Shown here: in pieces, positions 10,920 to 18,668 of the stretch
Layout of the letters: each line of letters starts with the position of its first letter
Numbering within the stretch: the stretch's first letter is position 1
Source of the DNA: Paracoccus aurantiacus
GTDB taxonomy: Bacteria > Pseudomonadota > Alphaproteobacteria > Rhodobacterales > Rhodobacteraceae
Length of the DNA: 64,000 nt
Assembly: GCF_007993065.1 (NCBI RefSeq)
Contig: NZ_VOPL01000004.1
Location: 326,864-390,863 of the forward strand
Direction: 5' to 3'
Program-made: the position numbers and the translations under genes
The notes under the pieces: model-generated
Databases searched by the model: none
Told to the model about the DNA's origin: nothing
What the model saw: only the letters and a program-made list of their open reading frames with translations

Positions 10920-11831
10920 TCAGTCCAGCTCACGACGCCAGGGCGGGTTCGCGCCGGGGCGCGATACCGTGATGGCTGCTGCGCGCGCCGCAAGTTCCAG
11001 CGCCGCGCGGATATACTCCTCGGTGATCGCGTCAAGCCCGTCCTTGCTGAGCGAGCCGGTTTCCGCAAGCGAGGTCAGGATGCCAGCATTGAAGGTGTCG
11101 CCGGCGCCGATCGTGTCAGCGACCTCGACCTTGCGCGCCGGGTGATTGAAGCTTCCCGAGGCGTGGATCGCGGTCGATCCGTCCGAACCATGGGTGCGCA
11201 GGATAAGCTTCGGGCCAAGATCCAGAAGCCGCGCCGCGGTATCTCCCGGTGCGGCGTCGGGAAACAGCCACGCTGCATCCTCATCCGAAATCTTCACGAT
11301 ATCGGCGATATGAAGCAAACGACTGTAGCGTTCGCGTATGGCGCGCTCATCATTCACAAGTCCCGGACGGATGTTCAGATCGACCGACACGACCTTGCCG
11401 GATTCCGATGCGCGATGCGCGATTTCCTCGACCGCGCCGCCGCACGGGTCCTGAATAAGGCTGATGCCGCCGATGAACAGCGCACCAAGCTCTTCCGGCA
11501 AGGCGGGCAGGGCCGCGGATTCAAACATGCGCCCGGCAGTGCCATCGTCATAGAAGCTGTAGGTTGCATTGCCATTGTTCAGGAAAACCAATGCCAGTGT
11601 CGTGGGCCTGTGGCTGGACGGGCTAAGCGACAGGTCGACGCCCGCCTCCTCCAGCGGGCCGCGCAGCATGTCGCCGAACGCGTCCTGCGACAGCGGCCAG
11701 AGATAGGATGTTTGGGCACCGAGACGGCCAAGCGCAATAGCGGTATTGTAGACCGAGCCACCCGGCAGGGGACGATACATGCCGTTTTCGGGCACCATGT
11801 CGATCAGCGATTCACCGCAGCACAGAATCAT
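10920..11831 (-). CDS. PfkB-family carbohydrate kinase (fructokinase-like)
   Basis: 303 residues, ribokinase fold, phosphorylating a sugar with ATP in the cytoplasm. The N-terminal signature around LPGGSVYNTAIALGRLGA binds the sugar. The C-terminal PfkB signature DTIGAGDTFNAGIL holds the catalytic Asp in GAGD. The start ATG 11831 has a good GGGGGAGAG ribosome site; a longer open frame upstream lies within the neighbouring gene and is not used. Substrate is not certain; fructose is the usual guess. It follows the zinc-ribbon gene, whose stop lies 22 bases upstream, so co-transcription is likely. Confidence 0.88.
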   Translation of the reverse strand: MILCCGESLIDMVPENGMYRPLPGGSVYNTAIALGRLGAQTSYLWPLSQDAFGDMLRGPLEEAGVDLSLSPSSHRPTTLALVFLNNGNATYSFYDDGTAGRMFESAALPALPEELGALFIGGISLIQDPCGGAVEEIAHRASESGKVVSVDLNIRPGLVNDERAIRERYSRLLHIADIVKISDEDAAWLFPDAAPGDTAARLLDLGPKLILRTHGSDGSTAIHASGSFNHPARKVEVADTIGAGDTFNAGILTSLAETGSLSKDGLDAITEEYIRAALELAARAAAITVSRPGANPPWRRELD

Positions 11832-11853
11832 GGACGTCTCTCCCCCAAAATCG

Positions 11854-13134
11854 TCAGTAACCTTGGATAATATAGTCCGGGGTCGAGGGAAAGCTGCCTG
11901 ATCCTGACGGCGAGGCGTTGAATTCCACATAGCCGGACTGCTGGGCAAAGAACAGGAACAGCGCCAGCAGGATTGCCGCCAGGATCGCGGCGACGGCAAT
12001 TTTCCAGATCGACCAGGGGCGCTCGCCCTGAACGCGGCCCGACTGGCCGTTGACGACGAAACGATATGATTTTCCGTTGTATTTGTAAGCTGCTGACCAG
12101 ACAGGAAGCAGGACATGCTTGAACGTCTCGGACGCATAGGCGGTTTCGGCGCGTTCGATACGCTGCTCGTCGCCGCCGATGTCGCGGCGAACGTCCATCA
12201 TGATGACGCCCGCCATCTCCTGCTGGGCGATGTCGTGGCCCGAGGCGAGCGGAATGGTATAGCCCTCTGCCTCGAACCCGGCCAGGTATTGCGGGTCATA
12301 GGGGCGAAGATGTGACAGATCCCACGGCGTCAGCGCATCCGTGAAACGCCGGGGCAGGGCCGATGAGGCAAGCACCAAAACATCGTTGAACGCACGTCCG
12401 ACGCGACCGCGCGCGCTGCTCCATCGCGTTTTGCGCACGCGTTGGGGAACGCGCCTGCGCTCTCCATTGACGATCTGGGTGACGTAATGCGTCTCGTAAT
12501 ACCAGTCGCCACGCTGACCGGAATATTGGGTCGCGGTATCCGCATCGAAGGTCCAGAACGGTGAATAGACGCCGGTCATTCGCCGGCCCTTGCGCGCATA
12601 GGCGACCAGACCCGACGGGGCAAACCAAAGCCGGCCCAGCCAGTCTTCAAGCGCCGCGCGCGCCTGGTCTTCTGTCACGACGAAGGGAACGACGCCCTGC
12701 GGCTTGATCTGTCGGGTTGAGCCGGTATCGGTGACAACCGCAGTGGCGCAAAAGGGACAGGTGGCGGCGTGGCCGTCGCCCGAGAGCTCGAACTTCGCGC
12801 CGCAATTCGGACAGGAAATGGTGCGAAGTTCCACTGCCAGATCGCTGCCTGCATCCATCCGCAGCCCTCGTTCGAGCGGGATCTCGGACAGATCAGGGGA
12901 TTTGTGGCTGGCATCCCATTGCAGGGCGCGCCCTGTGCCCGGCTCTTCCAGCAGCACCCGGTCGCCGTCTGCCCCCTCGCGCGCGGACCGTGCGGGTGCG
13001 CGCGCCGCACCGGGGCTGATTTTCTGAACATGGCCGCAATAGGGGCAGGTCAGCGATTGCTCGCCGGGCGAGAATGTCAGGCTCGCCCCGCAATTTTCAC
13101 AAGGGTAGCGGAATTCGCTGGGAGGGGTCGGCAT
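11854..13134 (-). CDS. Zinc-ribbon protein with C-terminal membrane anchor (YdjG-like)
   Basis: 426 residues. Two zinc ribbons, CENCG...CPYCG (about residues 13-33) and CPNCG...CPFC (about 110-134), are followed by an unnamed alpha/beta region with SPFWTFDADTATQYSG and an Arg-rich patch. A C-terminal membrane helix (IAVAAILAAILLALFLFFAQQ) comes next, then a short tail. Such proteins are sometimes mislabelled primosomal protein N'. In Bacillus a zinc-ribbon protein (YdjG) works with the SPFH protein YdjI, and here an SPFH gene lies directly upstream in the same operon. Likely role: anchoring a membrane-stress complex. Confidence 0.8.
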   Translation of the reverse strand: MPTPPSEFRYPCENCGASLTFSPGEQSLTCPYCGHVQKISPGAARAPARSAREGADGDRVLLEEPGTGRALQWDASHKSPDLSEIPLERGLRMDAGSDLAVELRTISCPNCGAKFELSGDGHAATCPFCATAVVTDTGSTRQIKPQGVVPFVVTEDQARAALEDWLGRLWFAPSGLVAYARKGRRMTGVYSPFWTFDADTATQYSGQRGDWYYETHYVTQIVNGERRRVPQRVRKTRWSSARGRVGRAFNDVLVLASSALPRRFTDALTPWDLSHLRPYDPQYLAGFEAEGYTIPLASGHDIAQQEMAGVIMMDVRRDIGGDEQRIERAETAYASETFKHVLLPVWSAAYKYNGKSYRFVVNGQSGRVQGERPWSIWKIAVAAILAAILLALFLFFAQQSGYVEFNASPSGSGSFPSTPDYIIQGY

Positions 13135-13223
13135 GAATCGCGGCTTTCAGGGGACGCGGTGAACGGGCGGGGCGGGCTTTCGCAGCCGGGCAATATCGCG
13201 CCTTGCCCGGCTGCGAATTCAGT

Positions 13224-14378
13224 TCAGGCTTCGCCGGGTGCCGCGTTCGGAAGCGGCGGCGGGGGCGGCGAGATGGTGAAAAGCTGCGCCAGTTCCGCGA
13301 CCTCATCCGCAGGCTTCCAGCCGTCCTGTCCCGGCGTCCAGACAAGTGTGTCACGGGTGAAGCTGCCCTCCTTGGCAAGCCGACCCAGATGACCGCGCCC
13401 GAATGGCCCATCGGTTTCGCCATTGCTGGCGATATGCCAGACCGTTTCGCCCCGCGTGCCGGGCAATGGCGGCGGCAGCGCAGCTGAAGCCTGATGCTGG
13501 GGGTTTTGCGCAGGGATCTGACCCCAGGGACCGCGCTGAGCGGCCATCCCCATGCCCATTGCCGCGCCGATACCGGCCCCGAATCCGGCACCCGCACCGC
13601 CATTATTCTGCGACGCGTTCAGCATCGCCTCGGCCTGCGCGTATTGTCCGAAACGGTCAAGATCACCGACGATGCCCATCGAGGTTCGCTTATCCAGCAT
13701 TGCCTCAACTTCGTCTGGCAAGCTTATATTTTCGATATAGAATTCAGGGATCGTGAGGCCGTAATTCGCGACGGTCGGGGCGATTGCCTTGGCGACCATC
13801 TTGCCAAGCTGATCGGTGTTCGCGGCCATATCCAGAACCGGAATCCCGCTTGACGCAATCATGCGCGAAAATTCCTGCACGATGATGTTGCGAAGCTGGA
13901 AGGTGATCTCGTCGCTGGTGAATTCGCCATCAGTGCCGACGATCTCGGCCATGAATTTGGCCGGGTCGCTGACGCGCATGGAATAGGTGCCGAAGGCGCG
14001 GATGCGGACCGGGCCAAATTCCGGGTCGCGCGCGATGATCGGGTTCTTCGTTCCCCATTTCAGGTCGTTGAAGCGTGTCGTGTTGACGAAATAGATCTCG
14101 GACTTGAAGGGCGATTTGAAGCCATGATCCCAATGCTGAAGCGAGGTCAGGATCGGCATGTTGTTGGTTTCAAGGATATAAAGCCCCGGGCCGAACACAT
14201 CGGCGATCTGGCCTTCATGGACGAAAACGGCCGACTGCCCCTCGCGCACGGTTAGCTTGGCGCCGTATTTTATCGCATGTCCCTGACGTTCAAAGCGCCA
14301 GACCATCGTATCGCGGGTATCGTCTGTCCATTCGATGACATCGATGAATTCGCCCGAAAGGAAATCGAACAGGGCCAT
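13224..14378 (-). CDS. SPFH-domain protein with C-terminal GYF_2 (DUF4339) domain (YdjI-like)
   Basis: 384 residues. An SPFH/band-7 region of the YdjI type occupies about residues 1-235 (MALFDFLSGEFIDVIEW...TREGQ-type core, then TDGEFTSDEITFQLRNII). A Gly/Ala-rich linker (GGAGAGFGAGIGAAMGMGMA) follows, and then a GYF_2-like module with WHIASNGETDGPFGRGHLG and DTLVWTPGQDGW. There is no N-terminal membrane helix, so membrane association would be peripheral or through partners. GGAGAAACCC precedes ATG 14378. It is 89 bases upstream of the zinc-ribbon gene, in the same direction. Confidence 0.88.
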   Translation of the reverse strand: MALFDFLSGEFIDVIEWTDDTRDTMVWRFERQGHAIKYGAKLTVREGQSAVFVHEGQIADVFGPGLYILETNNMPILTSLQHWDHGFKSPFKSEIYFVNTTRFNDLKWGTKNPIIARDPEFGPVRIRAFGTYSMRVSDPAKFMAEIVGTDGEFTSDEITFQLRNIIVQEFSRMIASSGIPVLDMAANTDQLGKMVAKAIAPTVANYGLTIPEFYIENISLPDEVEAMLDKRTSMGIVGDLDRFGQYAQAEAMLNASQNNGGAGAGFGAGIGAAMGMGMAAQRGPWGQIPAQNPQHQASAALPPPLPGTRGETVWHIASNGETDGPFGRGHLGRLAKEGSFTRDTLVWTPGQDGWKPADEVAELAQLFTISPPPPPLPNAAPGEA

Positions 14379-14492
14379 GGGTTTCTCCGTGATATTACGC
14401 TTTCGGATCAATCCGCGAAATCGGTTGCGGTTCCGGGTTGAAGTGTAGCGGCGCGTGGCGGCCTTGTGGAAGGATATAGTTGTCTTGCAACT

Positions 14493-14506
14493 GGTCGCAT
14501 GCGACC
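14493..14506. promoter_or_regulatory. 14-bp palindrome upstream of the SPFH gene
   Basis: GGTCGCATGCGACC is a perfect palindrome, 115 bases before the SPFH start. Next to it, reading toward that gene, is a second dyad AGTTG-N5-CAACT ending in a TATATCC that could serve as a -10. The set resembles an operator, but no regulator is identified. Confidence 0.3.
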
Positions 14507-14560
14507 CGCCCCACCTTGCGGGTTGTCAAAGCCATGATCCCCGAAGTCCCGCGACACCCA

Positions 14561-15571
14561 TCAGGGCACCAGTTCCTCGGCGATCTGGCGCACCACAGAT
14601 GTCGCCGCCTCGGCATTCATTCCGGGTTGAAGCCGCCTGTCATACAGCATTTGAAGCAACAACGAATCGTGGCGCGTCAGAAGCGCGAATTCCTCGTCAT
14701 CATTGAAGATCGACGGGCGCGCGGTCGGGCTGTCATTGGCCAGCCCCATGCCTTGGGCAAGCTCCTCGTGGATGCAGGAACTGCGCAAGCGGGGCGGCAA
14801 TTCGGCGCGGATAATCGCGACAGCTTCGGAATAAACCGGGCTGTCACCGACGGAATAAGCGAAGACGGTGCAATAATTCTGCGGCGGCAAGGACTGAATC
14901 GCTTCAACGTCATTGGCGGGGATGCCCGGCACGACGCTTGTCAGGCGCGGGCCGATCTTGCGGCGCTCATCTTCGCTCAGGAACATGACCGTGAAATTCC
15001 CGCTGCCGGGCGTCGCCGCAATATCGTGACCGGTCAGCGCGGCGAGGCGCTCGGCGAAGCCCTGCACCTCTGCGCGGTCGCGCGTGCGTGTCGCCGGGGG
15101 GACAGATGCCCCGAATTCTACCGCGATCCGCACCGGCTGCGTCCAACGACGCAAGCGCGATGGCCGGGCATCGGGGACCAGATCGGCGCCATCGCGGCTG
15201 TATTCGTCGTAAAGCGCGATATTCACGAAATCCTGTGCAAGCTGCTCGGGCGTGAGGGAAATTGCGGTGCCGTCATCGCTGCGCAGCAACCCGCGTGCGG
15301 TCAGCATATCCTCGACCCCGACGAAATAGCCGTGCATCGTCTGGCTGGCCGGTGTGCTGGATGCGCGCTCGGCGGTGCGCGCCTGATCGGTCGCTCGCTT
15401 GGCGCGCGCGGCCCGCAACGCGGAATTCGGACGCGGTGGCGGTGCAGCGGCAAGGGGATTGGGCGCGGGTTCGGCGACCGGCGGCGGCTGTTGAGGGGCA
15501 TCGGTTTTGCGGCCGATATCCGAACAGGCCGACAGCGCGAGCAGCCCGAGCAACGCCAAAACCCCCGGCAC
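14561..15571 (-). CDS. DUF2927-type lipoprotein
   Basis: 336 residues. A short hydrophobic leader (VLALLGLLALSACSD) gives a lipobox ending in Cys at about residue 16. A Pro/Ala-rich linker precedes a domain matching my memory of DUF2927, with SSCIHEELAQGMGLANDS, a His-Glu motif that looks metalloprotease-like. The start is doubtful: GTG 15571 leaves no positive n-region, whereas initiation further upstream would add a Lys. The start codon also sits inside a terminator-like hairpin. It lies 47 bases after telA. Confidence 0.75.
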   Translation of the reverse strand: MPGVLALLGLLALSACSDIGRKTDAPQQPPPVAEPAPNPLAAAPPPRPNSALRAARAKRATDQARTAERASSTPASQTMHGYFVGVEDMLTARGLLRSDDGTAISLTPEQLAQDFVNIALYDEYSRDGADLVPDARPSRLRRWTQPVRIAVEFGASVPPATRTRDRAEVQGFAERLAALTGHDIAATPGSGNFTVMFLSEDERRKIGPRLTSVVPGIPANDVEAIQSLPPQNYCTVFAYSVGDSPVYSEAVAIIRAELPPRLRSSCIHEELAQGMGLANDSPTARPSIFNDDEEFALLTRHDSLLLQMLYDRRLQPGMNAEAATSVVRQIAEELVP

Positions 15572-15585
15572 CTTAGGGCCGGGGG
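15556..15585 (-). terminator. Hairpin after telA overlapping the next gene's start
   Basis: On the minus strand an 8-bp perfect GC stem (CCCCCGGC / GCCGGGGG, 15562-15585) with two further inner pairs is followed by TTTTGG, the form of an intrinsic terminator. It lies 34 bases after the telA stop and contains the GTG start of the lipoprotein gene. Confidence 0.5.
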
Positions 15586-15618
15586 CAATCCTGCTGTTCA
15601 GGTGGTATGGCGCGCGCG

Positions 15619-16800
15619 TCAGGATTTCGGGGCCTGCCTTTCAACTTGATGCTGCGCGCCGCGAGAGGCGGCAAGCGTCCGGCGCAGTTCGTCTTCCATG
15701 CGCAGCAGTTCGTCCTCGGCGGCAGCGCGCCGCGCCTTACCTTCATCGGCGATGCGCAGGCTGTCCTCGATCGTGGCAATCAGTTCCGCATTTGCCGTTC
15801 GAACCGATTCGACGTCGAAGACACCACGCTCCATTTCTGTGCGGATCTGGGCATTCGCTTCGCGCAGGTTCCTGGCATTCGCGGTCAGCAATTCATTGGT
15901 CAGATCGGTCGCGTCCCTGACAGCACCGGCCGCCTGCGCCGAGCGCTGGATCGTCACCGCCTGCGCAAACTGCGTTTCCCAAAGCGGAACCGTGTTCACC
16001 AGCGTCGAATTGATTTTCGTCACCAGCGATTTATCGTTTTCCTGCACAAGCCGGATTGAGGGCAGCGACTGCATTGTCACCTGCCGGGTCAGCTTGAGAT
16101 CATGCACCCGGCGTTCAAGGTCGTCGCGGGTCGTGCGCAGATCGCGAAGTTCCTGCGCCTCCATCACCTGACCGTCGGCGGGGCTGGCCTGCACCTCGGC
16201 CTCTTTCGCGGGGATGGTGTTTTCATCAAGTTCACGCAGCTTCGCCTCACCAGCGGCGATGTAAAGCGCAAGTTCGTCATAGAAATTCAGCGTCCGGTCA
16301 TACAGCACGTCAAGCGACTTGATGTCCTTCAGAAGCTGATGCTCGTGGGTCATCAGATCCTCGGTGATCTTGTCGATCTGGCCCTGCACATCCTCGTAAT
16401 TCGCGACGAAACGGGCGAATGGCGCGGTGCGGCCAAGCAGTTTTTCCCACCAGCTGCGCTCGCGACGCATGTCCAGTTCGCTGATCGAGAAGCCGCGGAT
16501 CGTGGTCACGATATTGCGCAGCGAATCGCCGGCCGGGCCGACATCCTTGTTCTTCACATCGGCCAGCATCTGCTGACTGATCTCCTGCAATTCGTTCTGC
16601 GCGCGACTTCCGAAATTGACGATGGAACCGGTGTCGCGCAGATTTATTTCGTCCATACGGCGGCGAATCTGGTCTGCGATGGGCTGCGGCGCTTCTTCAA
16701 GTGCGACGACCTGATCCTGCGGCTCTGGCAGAACGACCGCTGTCACCTCCTCGACCTGAGACTGCGAGGCCTCGGCGGCGCGTTGGGTATCGGTCGTCAT
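15619..16800 (-). CDS. telA: TelA/KlaA-family toxic anion resistance protein
   Basis: 393 residues, cytoplasmic, almost entirely helical and coiled-coil. Family features include ISQQMLADVKNKDVGPAGDSL, the conserved R-GFSISELD segment, WWEKLLGRT, and a long C-terminal coiled coil with TDLTNELLTANARNLREANA. TelA proteins were named for tellurite resistance and are linked to cell-envelope stress; the molecular activity is unknown. GGAAGGAAG precedes ATG 16800. It is the first gene of a run with the DUF2927, SPFH and zinc-ribbon genes. The 299 bases upstream (16801-17099) contain no gene I can support. Confidence 0.92.
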   Translation of the reverse strand: MTTDTQRAAEASQSQVEEVTAVVLPEPQDQVVALEEAPQPIADQIRRRMDEINLRDTGSIVNFGSRAQNELQEISQQMLADVKNKDVGPAGDSLRNIVTTIRGFSISELDMRRERSWWEKLLGRTAPFARFVANYEDVQGQIDKITEDLMTHEHQLLKDIKSLDVLYDRTLNFYDELALYIAAGEAKLRELDENTIPAKEAEVQASPADGQVMEAQELRDLRTTRDDLERRVHDLKLTRQVTMQSLPSIRLVQENDKSLVTKINSTLVNTVPLWETQFAQAVTIQRSAQAAGAVRDATDLTNELLTANARNLREANAQIRTEMERGVFDVESVRTANAELIATIEDSLRIADEGKARRAAAEDELLRMEDELRRTLAASRGAQHQVERQAPKS

Positions 16801-17045
16801 GGTCTTCCTTCCTTGCGACTGGCGCGGTCTGTTGCGGCGCAGAATAGGCCGAATTTACGCCTGTTCAACAGCATAGGGGTACGAAAGTTCCGGGCTGTTT
16901 GTCCTGTCGCCTGTTCCGCCACGGCAATGCCGCAATAGCGCGCACAGCGAGCAGGAACTGGCGTGGCGGCGCGATTGGGCGACGATTGTGGGAACAGAGG
17001 CACCCGACCGGCATCCCGCGTTCAAGATCCATAAGGGATTCGGCG

Positions 17046-17071
17046 TTGACATTGACACTAGTGTCAATGTC
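17046..17071 (+). promoter_or_regulatory. MerR-type operator: perfect 24-bp palindrome with -35 box
   Basis: Positions 17048-17071 form a perfect 24-bp palindrome with half-site GACATTGACACT, overlapping a consensus -35 TTGACA at 17046-17051. MerR proteins bind such dyads in the stretched spacer of their own promoters. A good -10 at 19-20 bp spacing is not apparent (CCTAGG at 17071-17076 is the nearest). It ends 28 bases before the merR-like start. Confidence 0.65.
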
Positions 17072-17099
17072 CTAGGCCTGTCCGGGAAAGGGAAATGCG

Positions 17100-17537
17100 A
17101 TGAAAATCAACGAAGCGGCCACCGAACTCGGGATCAGCCCGCGCATCCTGCGCCATTACGAAAATGCTGGCCTGATCATGCCGTCACGGGACGCGAACGG
17201 CTATCGCAGTTACGCGCCAGCCGATCTGCGCCGCGCGGGTCGTATTCGCGACATGATCGCGACCGGCTTCTCGACGCGTGAAATCCTGGCGATGGCACCC
17301 TGTCTGACGGATGAGGGCGCAGGCGCCTGCACAGCAGGGCTTGCCGACCTTGAGCACAAGCTTGACCAGATGGACCGGCTCATTGCGGATCTGCGGGACC
17401 GCCGTCAGGCCACGCTGGACCGGATCGACAGTTTTCGCCGCACCCTTTCGCCAAGTTCTGACGAAAGGGAAAAATCCGGACATGACCTTCAAGACCCTTA
17501 CCCTGTTTCTGATCGCCTTTCTGGTGGGAAGCGATGA
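17100..17537 (+). CDS. MerR-family transcriptional regulator
   Basis: 145 residues. The N-terminal winged helix is classic: INEAATELGISPRILRHYE (residues 3-21), then GYRSYAPADLRRAGRIRDMI. A coiled-coil dimerisation helix (LADLEHKLDQMDRLIADLRD) follows. Two Cys flank the hinge (CLTDEGAGAC), possible ligand or redox contacts. The final ~18 residues are hydrophilic and overlap the MFS gene by 56 bases. It probably controls itself and the MFS exporter from the 24-bp palindrome just upstream. Confidence 0.9.
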   Translation: MKINEAATELGISPRILRHYENAGLIMPSRDANGYRSYAPADLRRAGRIRDMIATGFSTREILAMAPCLTDEGAGACTAGLADLEHKLDQMDRLIADLRDRRQATLDRIDSFRRTLSPSSDEREKSGHDLQDPYPVSDRLSGGKR

Positions 17538-18600
17538 ATTCCTGCTCGGCCCGATCCTTACGCCCATCGGCGCGGATCTGGGCGTCGCGCCAGAGCGTGT
17601 AACCCTGTTCATCGGCGCATATGCGCTGCCGCTGGCGCTGTTTGCGCCCCTGCTCGGCGGGTTATCGGACCGGATCGGGCGGCAGGCTGTGATCCTGCCC
17701 TCGGTTGCGATATTCGCCCTCGGCTCGCTCGGGACAGCGGTATCGGGCAGTTTTTCGACGGCGATTGCGACGCGCGCCATAACCGGGCTGGGTGCGGCGG
17801 GCATGCTGCCCGTTGCCTTTGCGCTGGCTGCCGACAGCCGACCTGACCGGCGCATGGCCAATATCGCTGCCGTGCAGGCAGGCCTGACCTCGGGTATCAT
17901 CCTCGCGCCGCTTTACGGTGCGGTCATGACAGACGCTTTCGGCTGGCACTCCGCATTTCTCGGCCTCGCGCTTGTCGGTGCGCTGCTGGCACCCGTGACG
18001 GGCCGCGTCACAGGCGCGGGCGCCGCGCCCGGCACCAATGCCGGCCAGGGCAAGCTGCTGGTGCCGGGCGCAGTGCCTGCAATCCTTGCGATGGGACTGG
18101 GACTGGGCGGCGCGATCGGGATCTATGCGCTGGCGGGCGAACGGATTCGTGATCTGAACGCGATAAGCACGCGCGAGGTCGGGTTAGTCTATGCTGGCTT
18201 CGGCCTGCTTACGTTAATGGGCAATCTGGCGATGCCGCGGCTTATTCCGCATGTCCGCGATGGGCGGCAATTGATGCTTCTGTGCATGGCAGGTGTGATG
18301 CTGGCGATAGCGGCGCTGTTCTTAATGCCGGTCGGGCTGGTTGGGGGCTGCCTTCTCATGGCGGTATGGGCCTTTCTGGGCGGGCTCGGCGCGCCGGGCC
18401 TGCAGGCCTATCTTGCCGGGTTGTCCGAAAAACATCGCGGGGCGCTGATGGCTCTTGGATCAAGCGCGATGAATCTGGGGGTCGCACTATGGTCCGGGGT
18501 CGCGGCGCTACTTTTCGCAAGATCTGCGGGATTTGTTGCGGCACTGGCAGTTCTGCTTATCGGCGCAGCACTGATCGCGCTTTATCGTCGCGCCGATTGA
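17482..18600 (+). CDS. MFS efflux transporter
   Basis: 372 residues, about 12 membrane segments, AraJ/Bcr-type drug exporter. The loop 2-3 motif reads GGLSDRIGRQAVILPS, close to the MFS motif A G-x3-D-R-x-G-R-R. ATG 17482 is chosen because membrane segment 1 begins at residue 3; starting later would remove it. The start lies 56 bases inside the MerR gene in another frame, so translation is probably coupled. Substrate unknown; regulator-plus-exporter organisation suggests it expels the compound sensed by the MerR protein. Confidence 0.88.
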   Translation: MTFKTLTLFLIAFLVGSDEFLLGPILTPIGADLGVAPERVTLFIGAYALPLALFAPLLGGLSDRIGRQAVILPSVAIFALGSLGTAVSGSFSTAIATRAITGLGAAGMLPVAFALAADSRPDRRMANIAAVQAGLTSGIILAPLYGAVMTDAFGWHSAFLGLALVGALLAPVTGRVTGAGAAPGTNAGQGKLLVPGAVPAILAMGLGLGGAIGIYALAGERIRDLNAISTREVGLVYAGFGLLTLMGNLAMPRLIPHVRDGRQLMLLCMAGVMLAIAALFLMPVGLVGGCLLMAVWAFLGGLGAPGLQAYLAGLSEKHRGALMALGSSAMNLGVALWSGVAALLFARSAGFVAALAVLLIGAALIALYRRAD

Positions 18601-18616
18601 GTTGCCCCTGAAACAA

Positions 18617-18644
18617 ACGGACCCGGACGTGCATCCGGGTCCGT
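18617..18644. terminator. Bidirectional terminator
   Basis: A perfect 11-bp stem (ACGGACCCGGA / TCCGGGTCCGT) with a 6-base loop lies between the convergent MFS and fadJ genes. The minus strand continues TTGTTTC, the plus strand CAGGCTTTC. Confidence 0.75.
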
Positions 18645-18668
18645 CAGGCTTTCCCAGGCGGGGTCGCC

